From the NCBI RefSeq assembly GCF_900116175.1, contig NZ_FPCH01000002.1, positions 248,001-312,000 on the forward strand: a stretch of DNA of 64,000 bases, given 5' to 3'. The notes under the pieces are model-generated. The model ran no database searches, was not told the origin of the DNA, and was given only the letters and a program-made list of their open reading frames with translations. This document shows positions 35,985 to 44,236 of the stretch, piece by piece; position 1 is the first letter of the stretch, and each line of letters opens with the position of its first letter. Source of the stretch: Hyphomicrobium facile (lineage in GTDB: Bacteria > Pseudomonadota > Alphaproteobacteria > Rhizobiales > Hyphomicrobiaceae). Both the position numbers and the translations under genes were made by a program.

Positions 35985-36812
35985 ATGTTCGTAGCGTCGT
36001 GTAGATTTTCTAGTCCACTGAAGCCCGAAACCGCCAGGCGCATCGGGCCTGTGCTTATCGCTTCTGTTTTTACTGCATTATTGTCGGGCTGTGGCGCGAC
36101 GTTGCCGGAGGGGCAGCTCACCCCTATTGAGACGAGTTCCTCTTCTAACGCTCAGAAAGTCGGCCGCGTCGAAACCGCGTCGTTGCGCACGTCTCCTGAT
36201 GAAAAATTTGCCGTCACAAAAGCGGCGGACGTCATGACGTCTGCGTCGGTTGCGGGCGCGAGCGGGTACAAAATTGGTCCGCAAGACGTTTTGGATATTT
36301 CAGTCTTCAAGGTCCCGGAACTTTCCAAGAGCCTGCAGGTCGCGGATTCCGGCAACATCAATTTGCCCTTGGTCGGGGAGATGCCTGCTGCTGGTCGAAC
36401 GCCTGAGGAACTCGAGGCGGATCTTACAAGGCAATTGGGCCGCAAATACCTGCAGTCTCCGCAGGTGACCGTTTACGTCAAAGAATACAATAGCCAGCGG
36501 ATTACTGTTGAAGGCGCGGTCAAAAAGCCGGGCGTATATCCATTTCGCGGCAAAGGGTCCTTGCTGCAATACCTCGCAATGGCGGAGGGCCTCGACTCGC
36601 TCAGCTCCGATTCAACCGTTCTCGTGTTTCGGCAGATTTCGGGAAAACGCGCCGCCGCGAAATTTGATATCAGCCAAATTCGAGCGGGCAAAGAGGACGA
36701 TCCGGCCGTTCAATCAGGCGACGTTATCGTCGCTGGAACGTCCGCTACCAAAGAGACCTTCAATACAATCATGAAAGTATTGCCTCTTGCCGCTGTCTTC
36801 ACTTTCCTTTGA
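35985..36812 (+). CDS. Outer-membrane polysaccharide export lipoprotein (Wza-like)
   Basis: A 275-residue secretin-like export protein. A lipoprotein signal ends with ALLSGC (lipid-bearing Cys36). The Poly_export domain starts at YKIGPQDVLDISVFKVPELS near residue 95. An SLBB domain follows (ITVEGAVKKPGVYPFRGKGS near 170). The protein is shorter than E. coli Wza (379 residues) and has one clear SLBB domain. It would form the outer-membrane outlet and partner the Wzc-like protein encoded 43 bp downstream. The very C-terminus (MKVLPLAAVFTFL) is hydrophobic. Confidence 0.9.
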   Translation: MFVASCRFSSPLKPETARRIGPVLIASVFTALLSGCGATLPEGQLTPIETSSSSNAQKVGRVETASLRTSPDEKFAVTKAADVMTSASVAGASGYKIGPQDVLDISVFKVPELSKSLQVADSGNINLPLVGEMPAAGRTPEELEADLTRQLGRKYLQSPQVTVYVKEYNSQRITVEGAVKKPGVYPFRGKGSLLQYLAMAEGLDSLSSDSTVLVFRQISGKRAAAKFDISQIRAGKEDDPAVQSGDVIVAGTSATKETFNTIMKVLPLAAVFTFL

Positions 36813-36855
36813 CTCGGGTGCGACGCCTAATTCGGCGGCCAACAGGCTGTAGTTT

Positions 36856-39189
36856 GTGAAAATGAGAGAGATTGGCGCGGATTCGGAGAACCCAAAATCG
36901 GTGCGCCTCGTACCGACGGCAGATGCCGCGCTCATTCCTCGCGATCCTTATGGCTCGATCGGCGACTATCCAGGCTACGGAAGCCAGGATGCGGGCTTCG
37001 GCTCTTACGAGCTCGCGGAGCTCTGGCGCATCGTCAATAAGCGAAAGTGGATCATCCTTGGGATCGTGATCGCTTCGGTTTCTATCGGGGCGGTGCGTAC
37101 CCTGATGGAGACCCCGCTCTATAATTCGACTGTGCGCATTCAGATTGATAGAACCGTATCGAAAGTTGTCCAAAGCGGCGATGTGTCCGCCGACAACTTC
37201 GACTATGATTTCTTGCGGACGGAATATGAGCGCTTGAGCGGGCGGATGATGGCTGAGCGCGTCGCATCGGCCTTGAAGCTCGGCGATGACAGTGACTTTC
37301 TTCGGCCTCGCGCAGTCACATTGCGCGCGCTTGTAACGCATTTCCTGTCCCGTCCGGCAGCTTCGCCGCAGATTTCCAATAGGGGAGATAACGAACGCGC
37401 CGCTGCCGGCGTCGTTCAGGACAATCTCGCCGTGAGGCCGGTGAACGGATCACGGATGGTCGATCTCACCTACACCGATCCCAATCCGGTGCGGGCTCAA
37501 AAAATAGCGACCGCTTATGCAGACGCGTACATTGCGTCAAATCTCGACAAGCGTTTTGAGGCCAATGCCTACGCCAAGACGTTCCTCGAGGATCAGCTCA
37601 AGCAATTGAAGTTGCGCCTCGAAAACTCCGAGAGGGACCTTCTCGACTTCGCGCAAAAAGAACAGATCGTGGCTGTGAACGAGAAGTCGTCGACGGGAGA
37701 AGCCAATCTCTCGGCTGCAAACGCCGCTCTCGGCAGTCTCATTTCGGAGCGCATCAAGAACGAACAGCTTTGGAGACAGATCGAAGCGATACCCACCGAT
37801 GCGGCCAAGCTGCCTCAGGTACCGCAGTTGCTGTCCAACGGCGTTATCGATGGACTTCGTGCGCAGCGTAACGCACTCGTGACCGAATATCAGGAAAAGC
37901 TGGAGACGTTTAAGCCCAGCTATCCGGCGATGATACAGATCAACAACAAGATAAAGGAAGTCGATCGGCAGCTTGCGGGCGAAGTCGGAACGATCAAGAA
38001 CACCCTGAAAGCCGCATACCAATCTTCGCTCAGCCAAGAGAACGAAATGAAGTCTCGTATCGAGACGCTCAAGGTCGAGCTCTTGGATCTCCAAAAGCGC
38101 AGCATTCAATATAATATTTTGAAACGCGAGGTCGACACCAATCGAGGCCTCTACGACGGTCTGCTGCAGCGCTACAAGGAGGTCGACGTCGCGGGCGGCG
38201 TCGGCGCCAACAACGTATTCATTGTCGACAAGGCCGAAGTGCCAGGCGCGCCATTTTCGCCCAACCTGTCCCGCGCCCTGCTCATGGCGTTCGCGCTCGG
38301 CCTCGGCGTTGCGGCCTCGGCCGCATTCGTGCTCGAGAAGCTCGACGACACGATCAGCACGCCGGAACAAATCGAAGGCATTTCCGGCATCGCGACAATT
38401 GGGATCATTCCGAAGCTCGGAAAGAAGGCGACGATCGAATCCGAACTCGCGGACCCTCGCTCGGCTCTGTCGGAAGCCTATCGATCGCTTTGCACGGCTG
38501 TTCAATTTTCTACCGAGAGCGGATTGCCGAAGACGCTGCTCGTTACAAGTTCGATGCCGGGCGAAGGGAAATCGACAACGTCGCTTGCGATGGCCAAGCA
38601 TTTCACCGCCCTCGGCCTCAAGGTGTTGCTTGTCGATGCTGATTTGCGGAATGCCTCGCTGCACATCAAGCTCGGGATACAGGAAGGCATAGGACTTAGC
38701 GATTATCTGGCTGGACACTGTTCGCCGCCTGAAGCCTTCCGGAAGACCGATTTCTCGAACCTCGCGTTCATGGCGTCCGGCAGCGTCTTCCCGCATGCCG
38801 GCGACTTGCTCGCCAGCCCTCGCCTCATGTCGCTTCTCTCCATTGGACTTGAGGTATTCGATCTGATCGTCATCGACGGCCCCCCCGTCATGGGACTCGC
38901 CGACGCGCCAATTCTCGCGAATGCCACTGCCGGAACGATATTTGTCGTCGGGGCCGGTCAAGGCCGTAAGGCTGTCGTCCGCGGAGCAATTCGACGGCTG
39001 CGGATGTCTCGCGCAACCGTTATCGGCTCAGTCCTGACCAAATTTGACGCGCGGGCGTCCGGATACGGACGGGAATACGGGTCGAGCTATGGTGACGGCT
39101 ACGATGCGAGCCCGCGGCGCAACGCACCTTCCTTCAACGCTCCTGACAAACATCATCCCCAAATCGCAGCTCGGCAAGAGAACATGTAA
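36856..39189 (+). CDS. Wzc/ExoP-type polysaccharide co-polymerase tyrosine kinase
   Basis: A 777-residue BY-kinase. It has a Wzz/chain-length domain flanked by membrane helices (about 61-80 and 475-495) with a long coiled coil between (about 245-440). The cytoplasmic kinase follows: Walker A SSMPGEGKSTTSLAMA near residue 568, Walker A' LLVDADLRN near 595, Walker B LIVIDGPPVMG near 672. The tail carries a Tyr cluster (YGREYGSSYGDGYD, near 735) that would be autophosphorylated. It controls chain length and export with Wza, and is reversed by the CpsB-type phosphatase upstream. GTG 36856 or ATG 36862 may serve as start. Confidence 0.92.
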   Translation: MKMREIGADSENPKSVRLVPTADAALIPRDPYGSIGDYPGYGSQDAGFGSYELAELWRIVNKRKWIILGIVIASVSIGAVRTLMETPLYNSTVRIQIDRTVSKVVQSGDVSADNFDYDFLRTEYERLSGRMMAERVASALKLGDDSDFLRPRAVTLRALVTHFLSRPAASPQISNRGDNERAAAGVVQDNLAVRPVNGSRMVDLTYTDPNPVRAQKIATAYADAYIASNLDKRFEANAYAKTFLEDQLKQLKLRLENSERDLLDFAQKEQIVAVNEKSSTGEANLSAANAALGSLISERIKNEQLWRQIEAIPTDAAKLPQVPQLLSNGVIDGLRAQRNALVTEYQEKLETFKPSYPAMIQINNKIKEVDRQLAGEVGTIKNTLKAAYQSSLSQENEMKSRIETLKVELLDLQKRSIQYNILKREVDTNRGLYDGLLQRYKEVDVAGGVGANNVFIVDKAEVPGAPFSPNLSRALLMAFALGLGVAASAAFVLEKLDDTISTPEQIEGISGIATIGIIPKLGKKATIESELADPRSALSEAYRSLCTAVQFSTESGLPKTLLVTSSMPGEGKSTTSLAMAKHFTALGLKVLLVDADLRNASLHIKLGIQEGIGLSDYLAGHCSPPEAFRKTDFSNLAFMASGSVFPHAGDLLASPRLMSLLSIGLEVFDLIVIDGPPVMGLADAPILANATAGTIFVVGAGQGRKAVVRGAIRRLRMSRATVIGSVLTKFDARASGYGREYGSSYGDGYDASPRRNAPSFNAPDKHHPQIAARQENM

Positions 39190-39776
39190 TGCAGGACCTG
39201 ACTGCATTGAGAGTTGCCATAGACATTCTGCAAGTGCCGTCTCGCATGCACGCGACGAGGTCAAAGCCTTTGCCTGACGGTGTTGGGCTTCTCCTCTCTG
39301 TTGCGGCCGGCGATGAACAGGTGACGGCGAATGCATCTCGAACGACGGCGAGATCTCCAGAATTCCTGCTCGAAGCGGCGCAATTTTTTGTCGAGCAAAT
39401 TCTGCTGTCACCGACTTCCGACAGCTATCGCATTCTGGGGGCTGACCGTACCGCTACCGCCATTGAGCTGAGGCGAAACATGGCTCTGCTGCTCAAAATT
39501 CTGCATCCCGATCATTATCAAAACGTTCAGCGCTCGATTTTTGCAGGGCGCGTTACCGAGGCCTGGAACAATCTGAAGACCCTCGAGCGCCGCAATACCT
39601 ACGACGCGGGTCGCGACACGCACGCCGAAGAAGAACACTCCCGAGTACCGGCGAACCGAGCGGCACAATGGCCTCCGGCGATCGCTCGCCATTCGCAATC
39701 GAGCTCTCGCCCCATCAGGAGGCGGAGACCGCTGCGGCGCGCATTGTTAGATTTTCTGGCTCACTTCAGGGCCTGA
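39189..39776 (+). CDS. J-domain protein in EPS operon
   Basis: A 195-residue protein whose ATG overlaps the kinase stop (TAATG). Residues about 76-140 form a J-domain-like helical bundle: DSYRILGADRTATAIELRRN, then LKILHPDHYQN with the HPD motif essential for Hsp70 stimulation, then FAGRVTEAWNNLKTLERRNT. The N-terminal 70 residues are unlike known families. The C-terminus is basic (RPIRRRRPLRRALLDFL), possibly membrane- or DNA-contacting. There is no Gly/Phe or zinc-finger region, so it is a class III J-protein. Tight coupling suggests it helps the kinase or export machinery; partner DnaK is assumed to be encoded elsewhere. Confidence 0.75.
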   Translation: MQDLTALRVAIDILQVPSRMHATRSKPLPDGVGLLLSVAAGDEQVTANASRTTARSPEFLLEAAQFFVEQILLSPTSDSYRILGADRTATAIELRRNMALLLKILHPDHYQNVQRSIFAGRVTEAWNNLKTLERRNTYDAGRDTHAEEEHSRVPANRAAQWPPAIARHSQSSSRPIRRRRPLRRALLDFLAHFRA

Positions 39777-39862
39777 ACGCCATTCAACCTCCAGCCAGGT
39801 GGATGTCTGGTTCATCGAGAAGAGTTCCGGATGTTTGAATACGGAGCGGTTTGAAACATCAA

Positions 39863-41197
39863 ATGACCAGGCGCTTCCTTGTATTTTCGATAGGGGTGGC
39901 ACTCGTTTGGCTGGTCGCCTCCAAAAGCTTTGTCGCTTATTTGGCTATCACCGCGCCGGACAAGGCGCTGCGGGTAAGCTCCAGCAATTCGACTGCGCTT
40001 CTGAATTTAGCCGACCAAGCTCTCGCTCCGAACGACGCTGCCGCTGATATAACGAACGTCGAGAAAGAGGGTGTCCTCGGCGGGTTATCAAAAGCTGCCT
40101 CTGGTTCTTCGCGAGCTTCGGATCAACAGGTGGCCGCGTGGGCGAAGACGGCGCTCGCGAACGAGCCCTTCAACGCTCGGGCCTATCGAATTCTGGGCGA
40201 AATTGCAGAGCGTTCCGGCGATCTTCGTTCGGCAACCAAGCTGATGAGCGCCGCGGCCCGTCATTCTCTCCATGAAAGCAAGGCTGTTTACTGGCTGATG
40301 CGCAAAGCCTTCGAACAGAGGGATTTCCGGACGGCCACTTACTACGCAGATGTCCTCCTCAGGACGCAGGAGCAAGCCAACGAACATATCGTACCGCTTC
40401 TCGCAAAGATTGCCGAAGACAAAGACGGCACGAGCGAAGTCAAAGCGTTGCTGAGGACGAACCCGCCATGGCGCAGGCAATTCTTCGCGACACTTCTCAA
40501 TAGCGTCACGCACGCGCGGACGCCGCTCGATCTTCTGCTTAGCCTACAGGACAGCCCCAATCCGCCGACCACGGTGGAGTTGCGAACATATCTCGATTTT
40601 CTCATCGACCATCAATTCTACGACCTCGCCTATAGTGCGTGGTTGCAGTTTCTCTCGGCAGGTGACCTGCAACGGGTCGGCTTTCTGTTTAACGGGAGCT
40701 TTGAGAGCATGCCTTCAGGCTTGCCTTTCGATTGGGTTATCACGCCGGGATATGGCGTGACGATCGACATTGCCGAGAGGCCTCCGCTGACCGCATTCGA
40801 TACCGTGGCCGACCGGTCATCCGAACAAAGTAACGAGCGCGCTCTGTTCATTGAGTTCGGCTATGGACGCGCCGAATTTCAGCCCGTGTGGCAACTCCTG
40901 ATGCTCGCTCCCGGTGACTATAAGCTGAGCGGCCAGTACCAAGGACAACTACAGGGCCGCCGCGGATTAATCTGGCGCACCGATTGCGCGGATAACAGCG
41001 CACAACTCGGCCAGAGCGATATGTTGCTGGGCGTCGCTCCGGCATGGAAGAGCTTTGAATTCGACTTCAAAGTCCCGAACACCGGATGTCGCGCGCAAAA
41101 ACTTCAGCTCGTCCTGGACGCGCGCTCGGCGTCAGAGCAGATGATCTCAGGCTCAATCTGGATCGATGACATTAAAATCGTGAGAAGGAAGCCGTGA
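39863..41197 (+). CDS. Exported TPR-like protein with C-terminal beta domain
   Basis: A 444-residue protein with an N-terminal membrane anchor or signal (FLVFSIGVALVWLVASKSFV). A helical repeat region of TPR type follows (about 95-250, e.g. AYRILGEIAERSGDLRSATK). The C-terminal part (about 270-440) is beta-rich: FLFNGSFESMPSGLPFDWVI, then ISGSIWIDDIKIVRR, resembling carbohydrate-binding jelly-roll modules. Such proteins sit beside wza/wzc in alphaproteobacterial EPS clusters and may act as periplasmic scaffolds for polymer assembly. ATG 39863 is preferred over TTG 39851. No enzymatic motif seen. Confidence 0.7.
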   Translation: MTRRFLVFSIGVALVWLVASKSFVAYLAITAPDKALRVSSSNSTALLNLADQALAPNDAAADITNVEKEGVLGGLSKAASGSSRASDQQVAAWAKTALANEPFNARAYRILGEIAERSGDLRSATKLMSAAARHSLHESKAVYWLMRKAFEQRDFRTATYYADVLLRTQEQANEHIVPLLAKIAEDKDGTSEVKALLRTNPPWRRQFFATLLNSVTHARTPLDLLLSLQDSPNPPTTVELRTYLDFLIDHQFYDLAYSAWLQFLSAGDLQRVGFLFNGSFESMPSGLPFDWVITPGYGVTIDIAERPPLTAFDTVADRSSEQSNERALFIEFGYGRAEFQPVWQLLMLAPGDYKLSGQYQGQLQGRRGLIWRTDCADNSAQLGQSDMLLGVAPAWKSFEFDFKVPNTGCRAQKLQLVLDARSASEQMISGSIWIDDIKIVRRKP

Positions 41198-41199
41198 CC

Positions 41200-41574
41200 T
41201 CACGGGCCGATCGCACGTGCATCTTGGAAATCGACTCGACCTGACGCACTGCGGGCATTCGGAATGCTGTCGTTATTACCGTTTGATCCGGCGGCGCAGG
41301 GCGATGGTCCGCCGTGGATCAAGAGCGCTGAGCCGGACTCAACAGTGAAATGGCAGCCGTCGCCAAATAAGACCTGGGCTTGACCGTTTGGCTTGGCGAA
41401 TATCGTATCGCCGATCTTAAGTTCGTCGTGTCCGGTAACCGGCGTGAAGCCGGAGCCGTGATTGACGAAGACTTCTCCCCGCGCGAACGTGATGTTTTCC
41501 GCCCTCAGGGATGGTGCAACAAAAAGCGTGGCGATGGATGCGCCGATAAACAACGCCAAGGAATTTCGTACCAT
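41200..41574 (-). CDS. Secreted FecR-like small protein, paralogue B
   Basis: A 124-residue protein with a signal peptide (SLALFIGASIATLFVAPSLR, cleaved near AEN) and one FecR/SH3-like beta domain: ITFARGEVFVNHGSGFTPV, KIGDTIFAKPNGQAQVLFG, CHFTVESGSALLIHGGPSPC. Motif order and the two Cys match paralogue A at 34635-35057. ATG 41574 has GGGG 5 nt upstream; ATG 41589 is an alternative. It converges with the TPR-like gene, whose stop is 2 bp away. Function unknown; periplasmic. Confidence 0.7.
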   Translation of the reverse strand: MVRNSLALFIGASIATLFVAPSLRAENITFARGEVFVNHGSGFTPVTGHDELKIGDTIFAKPNGQAQVLFGDGCHFTVESGSALLIHGGPSPCAAGSNGNNDSIPNARSASGRVDFQDARAIGP

Positions 41575-41784
41575 TGCAACCCCGCGCATCGACCGAAGCG
41601 AATCAATTGATCAGAAGATAACATTCGCTAGTTGAGCGCAGTTGTCTGCACAATGACGATTGGCGCGTTGCCCACAGCGCCCGGCTATTACTCCGTGTTG
41701 CCCACAGCCACTGCCGATTTGTCCACAGGCGCGCACAGTCATTGCACGGAAGACGCTAGGCGTCGCCGGCCGAAAGATTTTGAT

Positions 41785-42768
41785 TCAGGCCGCCTCACCG
41801 GACGCAAGATAATTCCGGTACGTGCTTTCCAGACCCTGTTCAAAACTGATCTGCGGCCGCCAGCCGAGGGCCTTGAGCTTCGACCCGTCCATCAGCTTTT
41901 GCGGCGTCCCATCTGGTTTGGACAAGTCATGCGCAATCTCGCCGTCGAAACCAACGACCTTGCATATGACTCTCGCAAGGTCAGCGATTGAAATGTCTTC
42001 GCCCGATCCAACGTTGATGTGTTCGTCTTCGGAATAGAATTTCAAAATGTGCACCAGCGCGCCGGCGCAATCCTCCGCGTGTAGAAACTCGCGGCGCGGC
42101 TTACCCGAACCCCAGATGACGAGAGACTTCGCGCCGGACATCTTGGCCTCGTGCGTCTTGCGTATGAGGGCCGGAATAACGTGGCTTGTATTGAGATCGT
42201 AATTGTCGCCCGGCCCATACAGGTTGGTCGGCATTGCGGAAACAAAATCGCAACCGAATTGACGACGATAGGCTTGACCGAGCTTGATGCCCGCGATCTT
42301 TGCGATCGCATACCACTCGTTCGTCGGCTCGAGCGAGCCGGTGAGAAGCGCCGCTTCGACGATCGGCTGATCGGCGAACTTCGGATAGATGCAAGACGAT
42401 CCGAGAAAAAGCGCCCGTTCGACACCGTGGTCTGCGGAGCTCTTCGTCACGTTCGCCGCGATCATCAGGTTGTCATATAGAAAATCCGCAGGATAGGAGG
42501 CGTTCGCCAGAATGCCCCCGACCTTGGCGGCGGCCAGCACGACGACCTCCGGGCGTTCGCGTTTGAAGAACGCAGCCACTCCAGATGAATCCCGGAGATC
42601 CAATTCGCTTCGCGGAGACGTTAGGATCTCGCAGTGCTCGTCCTGCAATCGCCGCGCGATTGCCGAGCCAACCATGCCACGATGTCCGGCAAGGAAAACT
42701 CTTTTGCCCCGGAGATCGTAGCGGTATGCGGATCCGATCGCAGGCAAGCTCTCGTCTATGACTGCCAT
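41785..42768 (-). CDS. fcl: GDP-L-fucose synthase
   Basis: A 327-residue SDR epimerase/reductase converting GDP-4-keto-6-deoxymannose to GDP-L-fucose with NADPH. The N-terminus has RVFLAGHRGMVGSAIARRL (NADP site), LGSSCIYPK near residue 108 with the catalytic Ser/Cys, and YAIAKIAGIKL (YxxxK) near 137. NLYGPGDNYDLNTSHVIPAL is a family hallmark. ATG 42768. It lies 15 bp downstream of the GDP-mannose dehydratase gene, which provides its substrate. Cytoplasmic. Confidence 0.93.
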   Translation of the reverse strand: MAVIDESLPAIGSAYRYDLRGKRVFLAGHRGMVGSAIARRLQDEHCEILTSPRSELDLRDSSGVAAFFKRERPEVVVLAAAKVGGILANASYPADFLYDNLMIAANVTKSSADHGVERALFLGSSCIYPKFADQPIVEAALLTGSLEPTNEWYAIAKIAGIKLGQAYRRQFGCDFVSAMPTNLYGPGDNYDLNTSHVIPALIRKTHEAKMSGAKSLVIWGSGKPRREFLHAEDCAGALVHILKFYSEDEHINVGSGEDISIADLARVICKVVGFDGEIAHDLSKPDGTPQKLMDGSKLKALGWRPQISFEQGLESTYRNYLASGEAA

Positions 42769-42783
42769 GATTTTCGGCCTGCT

Positions 42784-43857
42784 TCAGCTTGCGGTACGGT
42801 CTTTGCGCCAAGATTCTCTGGCGACCGCTTTCATATCGCTCTCCACCATTTCGGAGACAAGCTGCTTGAAATCCGTCTTATGAGTCCATCCCAGCTTTTG
42901 GCGCGCCCTTGACGGATCGCCCCACAGCTCCTCCACTTCGGTCGGGCGGTAGTATCGCTGATCAATGCGCACAAGGTCTTTTCCGGACTTCTCATCCACG
43001 CCGATTTCGTCTTTGCCGGAACCTTGCCACTTGATCCGGCGGCCGACTTTTTCAAACGCCAGCTCGACGAACTCGCGAACGGAATGCATCTCGCCCGTTG
43101 CGATGACATAGTCGTCCGGCTCCGGTTGCTGCAAAATGAGCCACATCGCCTCAACGAAATCCCGCGCGTGCCCCCAATCTCGCTTGGCGTTCAAATTGCC
43201 AAGATACAAACGTTCTTGAAGCCCGAGCTCAATCCCAGCAATTGCCCGGGTGATTTTGCGCGTCACGAACGTTTCGCCGCGCGTCGGGCCTTCGTGATTG
43301 AACAATATGCCGTTGGACGCGTGGAAGCCATAGGCCTCGCGGTAGTTGACCGTGATCCAGTAGCCGTAGAGCTTGGCCGCCGCGTAAGGAGAACGCGGAT
43401 AAAACGGCGTTGTTTCACGCTGAGGTTTCTCTTGGACCTTACCGTAAAGTTCCGATGTCGACGCTTGGTAGAAGCGAACTTTGTCGCCCATGCCCAAGAT
43501 CCGGATAGCTTCGAGAATACGCAGAGGGCCGAGCCCGTCGGAATTTGCGGTATATTCCGGTGTCTCGAAGCTCACTGCCACGTGGCTTTGCGCAGCGAGA
43601 TTATAAATCTCCGTCGGAGCAATCTCCTGTATTAGACGGATAAGATTGGTCGCGTCGGTCAGATCGCCATAATGAAGAAAAAACCGTGTCTGTTCCTCGT
43701 GCGGGTCCAAATAGAGGTCGTCAATTCGCTCAGTGTTGAACGATGACGAGCGTCTCTTTACGCCGTGGACCGTGTAGCCCTTATCGAGAAGAAGCCGAGC
43801 GAGATAGGCGCCGTCTTGACCGGTAACCCCGGTAATCAGTGCACATCGTTTCGTCAC
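42784..43857 (-). CDS. gmd: GDP-mannose 4,6-dehydratase
   Basis: A 357-residue SDR enzyme making GDP-4-keto-6-deoxymannose from GDP-mannose. Evidence: [20 protein letters not shown] at the N-terminus, [38 protein letters not shown] near residue 85, and [15 protein letters not shown] (YxxxK) near 157. GTG 43857 is chosen because GGGGGAAA lies about 8 nt upstream; ATG 43920 would add a 21-residue basic leader foreign to the family. First gene of a two-gene leftward operon with fcl. Implies the polysaccharide contains fucose or another 6-deoxyhexose. Confidence 0.93.
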   Translation of the reverse strand: MTKRCALITGVTGQDGAYLARLLLDKGYTVHGVKRRSSSFNTERIDDLYLDPHEEQTRFFLHYGDLTDATNLIRLIQEIAPTEIYNLAAQSHVAVSFETPEYTANSDGLGPLRILEAIRILGMGDKVRFYQASTSELYGKVQEKPQRETTPFYPRSPYAAAKLYGYWITVNYREAYGFHASNGILFNHEGPTRGETFVTRKITRAIAGIELGLQERLYLGNLNAKRDWGHARDFVEAMWLILQQPEPDDYVIATGEMHSVREFVELAFEKVGRRIKWQGSGKDEIGVDEKSGKDLVRIDQRYYRPTEVEELWGDPSRARQKLGWTHKTDFKQLVSEMVESDMKAVARESWRKDRTAS

Positions 43858-44149
43858 TTTTGGATTTCCCCCGCGGTCACTCAGATGACGCGGCGGCTTG
43901 CGCCGCAGCCCCCTCAGCATTCTTCCGATTTGACGTTTTCCCAGTCAATGGCGATGCGCTGCAACCACACCGCTGAAGGCATTAAGTCCCACACTTCCGG
44001 GGGAAGCGAAATCAGAAACCGAGTCGGCCACTCGGAACCCGCGATGTCACTGAATCTTATTCACATCCAACCGCCCTGAGGCGTTGGGATGTTGTCAAGG
44101 CAACAATCAGTTCACTCAGAGTGAGACCATGAGTTGCCTCTACTCGACC
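43858..44149. other. Gene-free stretch between gmd and the APC terminator
   Basis: About 290 bp. It should carry the promoter of the leftward gmd-fcl operon. A small palindromic element CACTCAGAGTGAG lies near 44113. I see no RNA gene or convincing protein-coding frame. Confidence 0.45.
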
Positions 44150-44184
44150 CAAAAAACAAAGCTGCGGGAGCAAGCCCCCGCAGC
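44150..44184 (-). terminator. Rho-independent terminator of the APC permease gene
   Basis: GCTGCGGG (44161-44168) pairs perfectly with CCCGCAGC (44177-44184) around an 8-nt loop. On the minus strand the hairpin is followed by TTTGTTTTTT (44151-44160). It lies 53 bp past the stop of the leftward APC permease gene. Confidence 0.8.
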
Positions 44185-44236
44185 AACTTTTCGTCTGAGG
44201 AACACTTTCGAGCCCGGGGTCGTCCGCCCCCGAAAG

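Noticed and set aside
37537-38961. A 474-codon frame antisense to the Wzc-like kinase
   Set aside because: It mirrors the strong third-position GC bias of the kinase gene, has no recognisable domain and no start signal.
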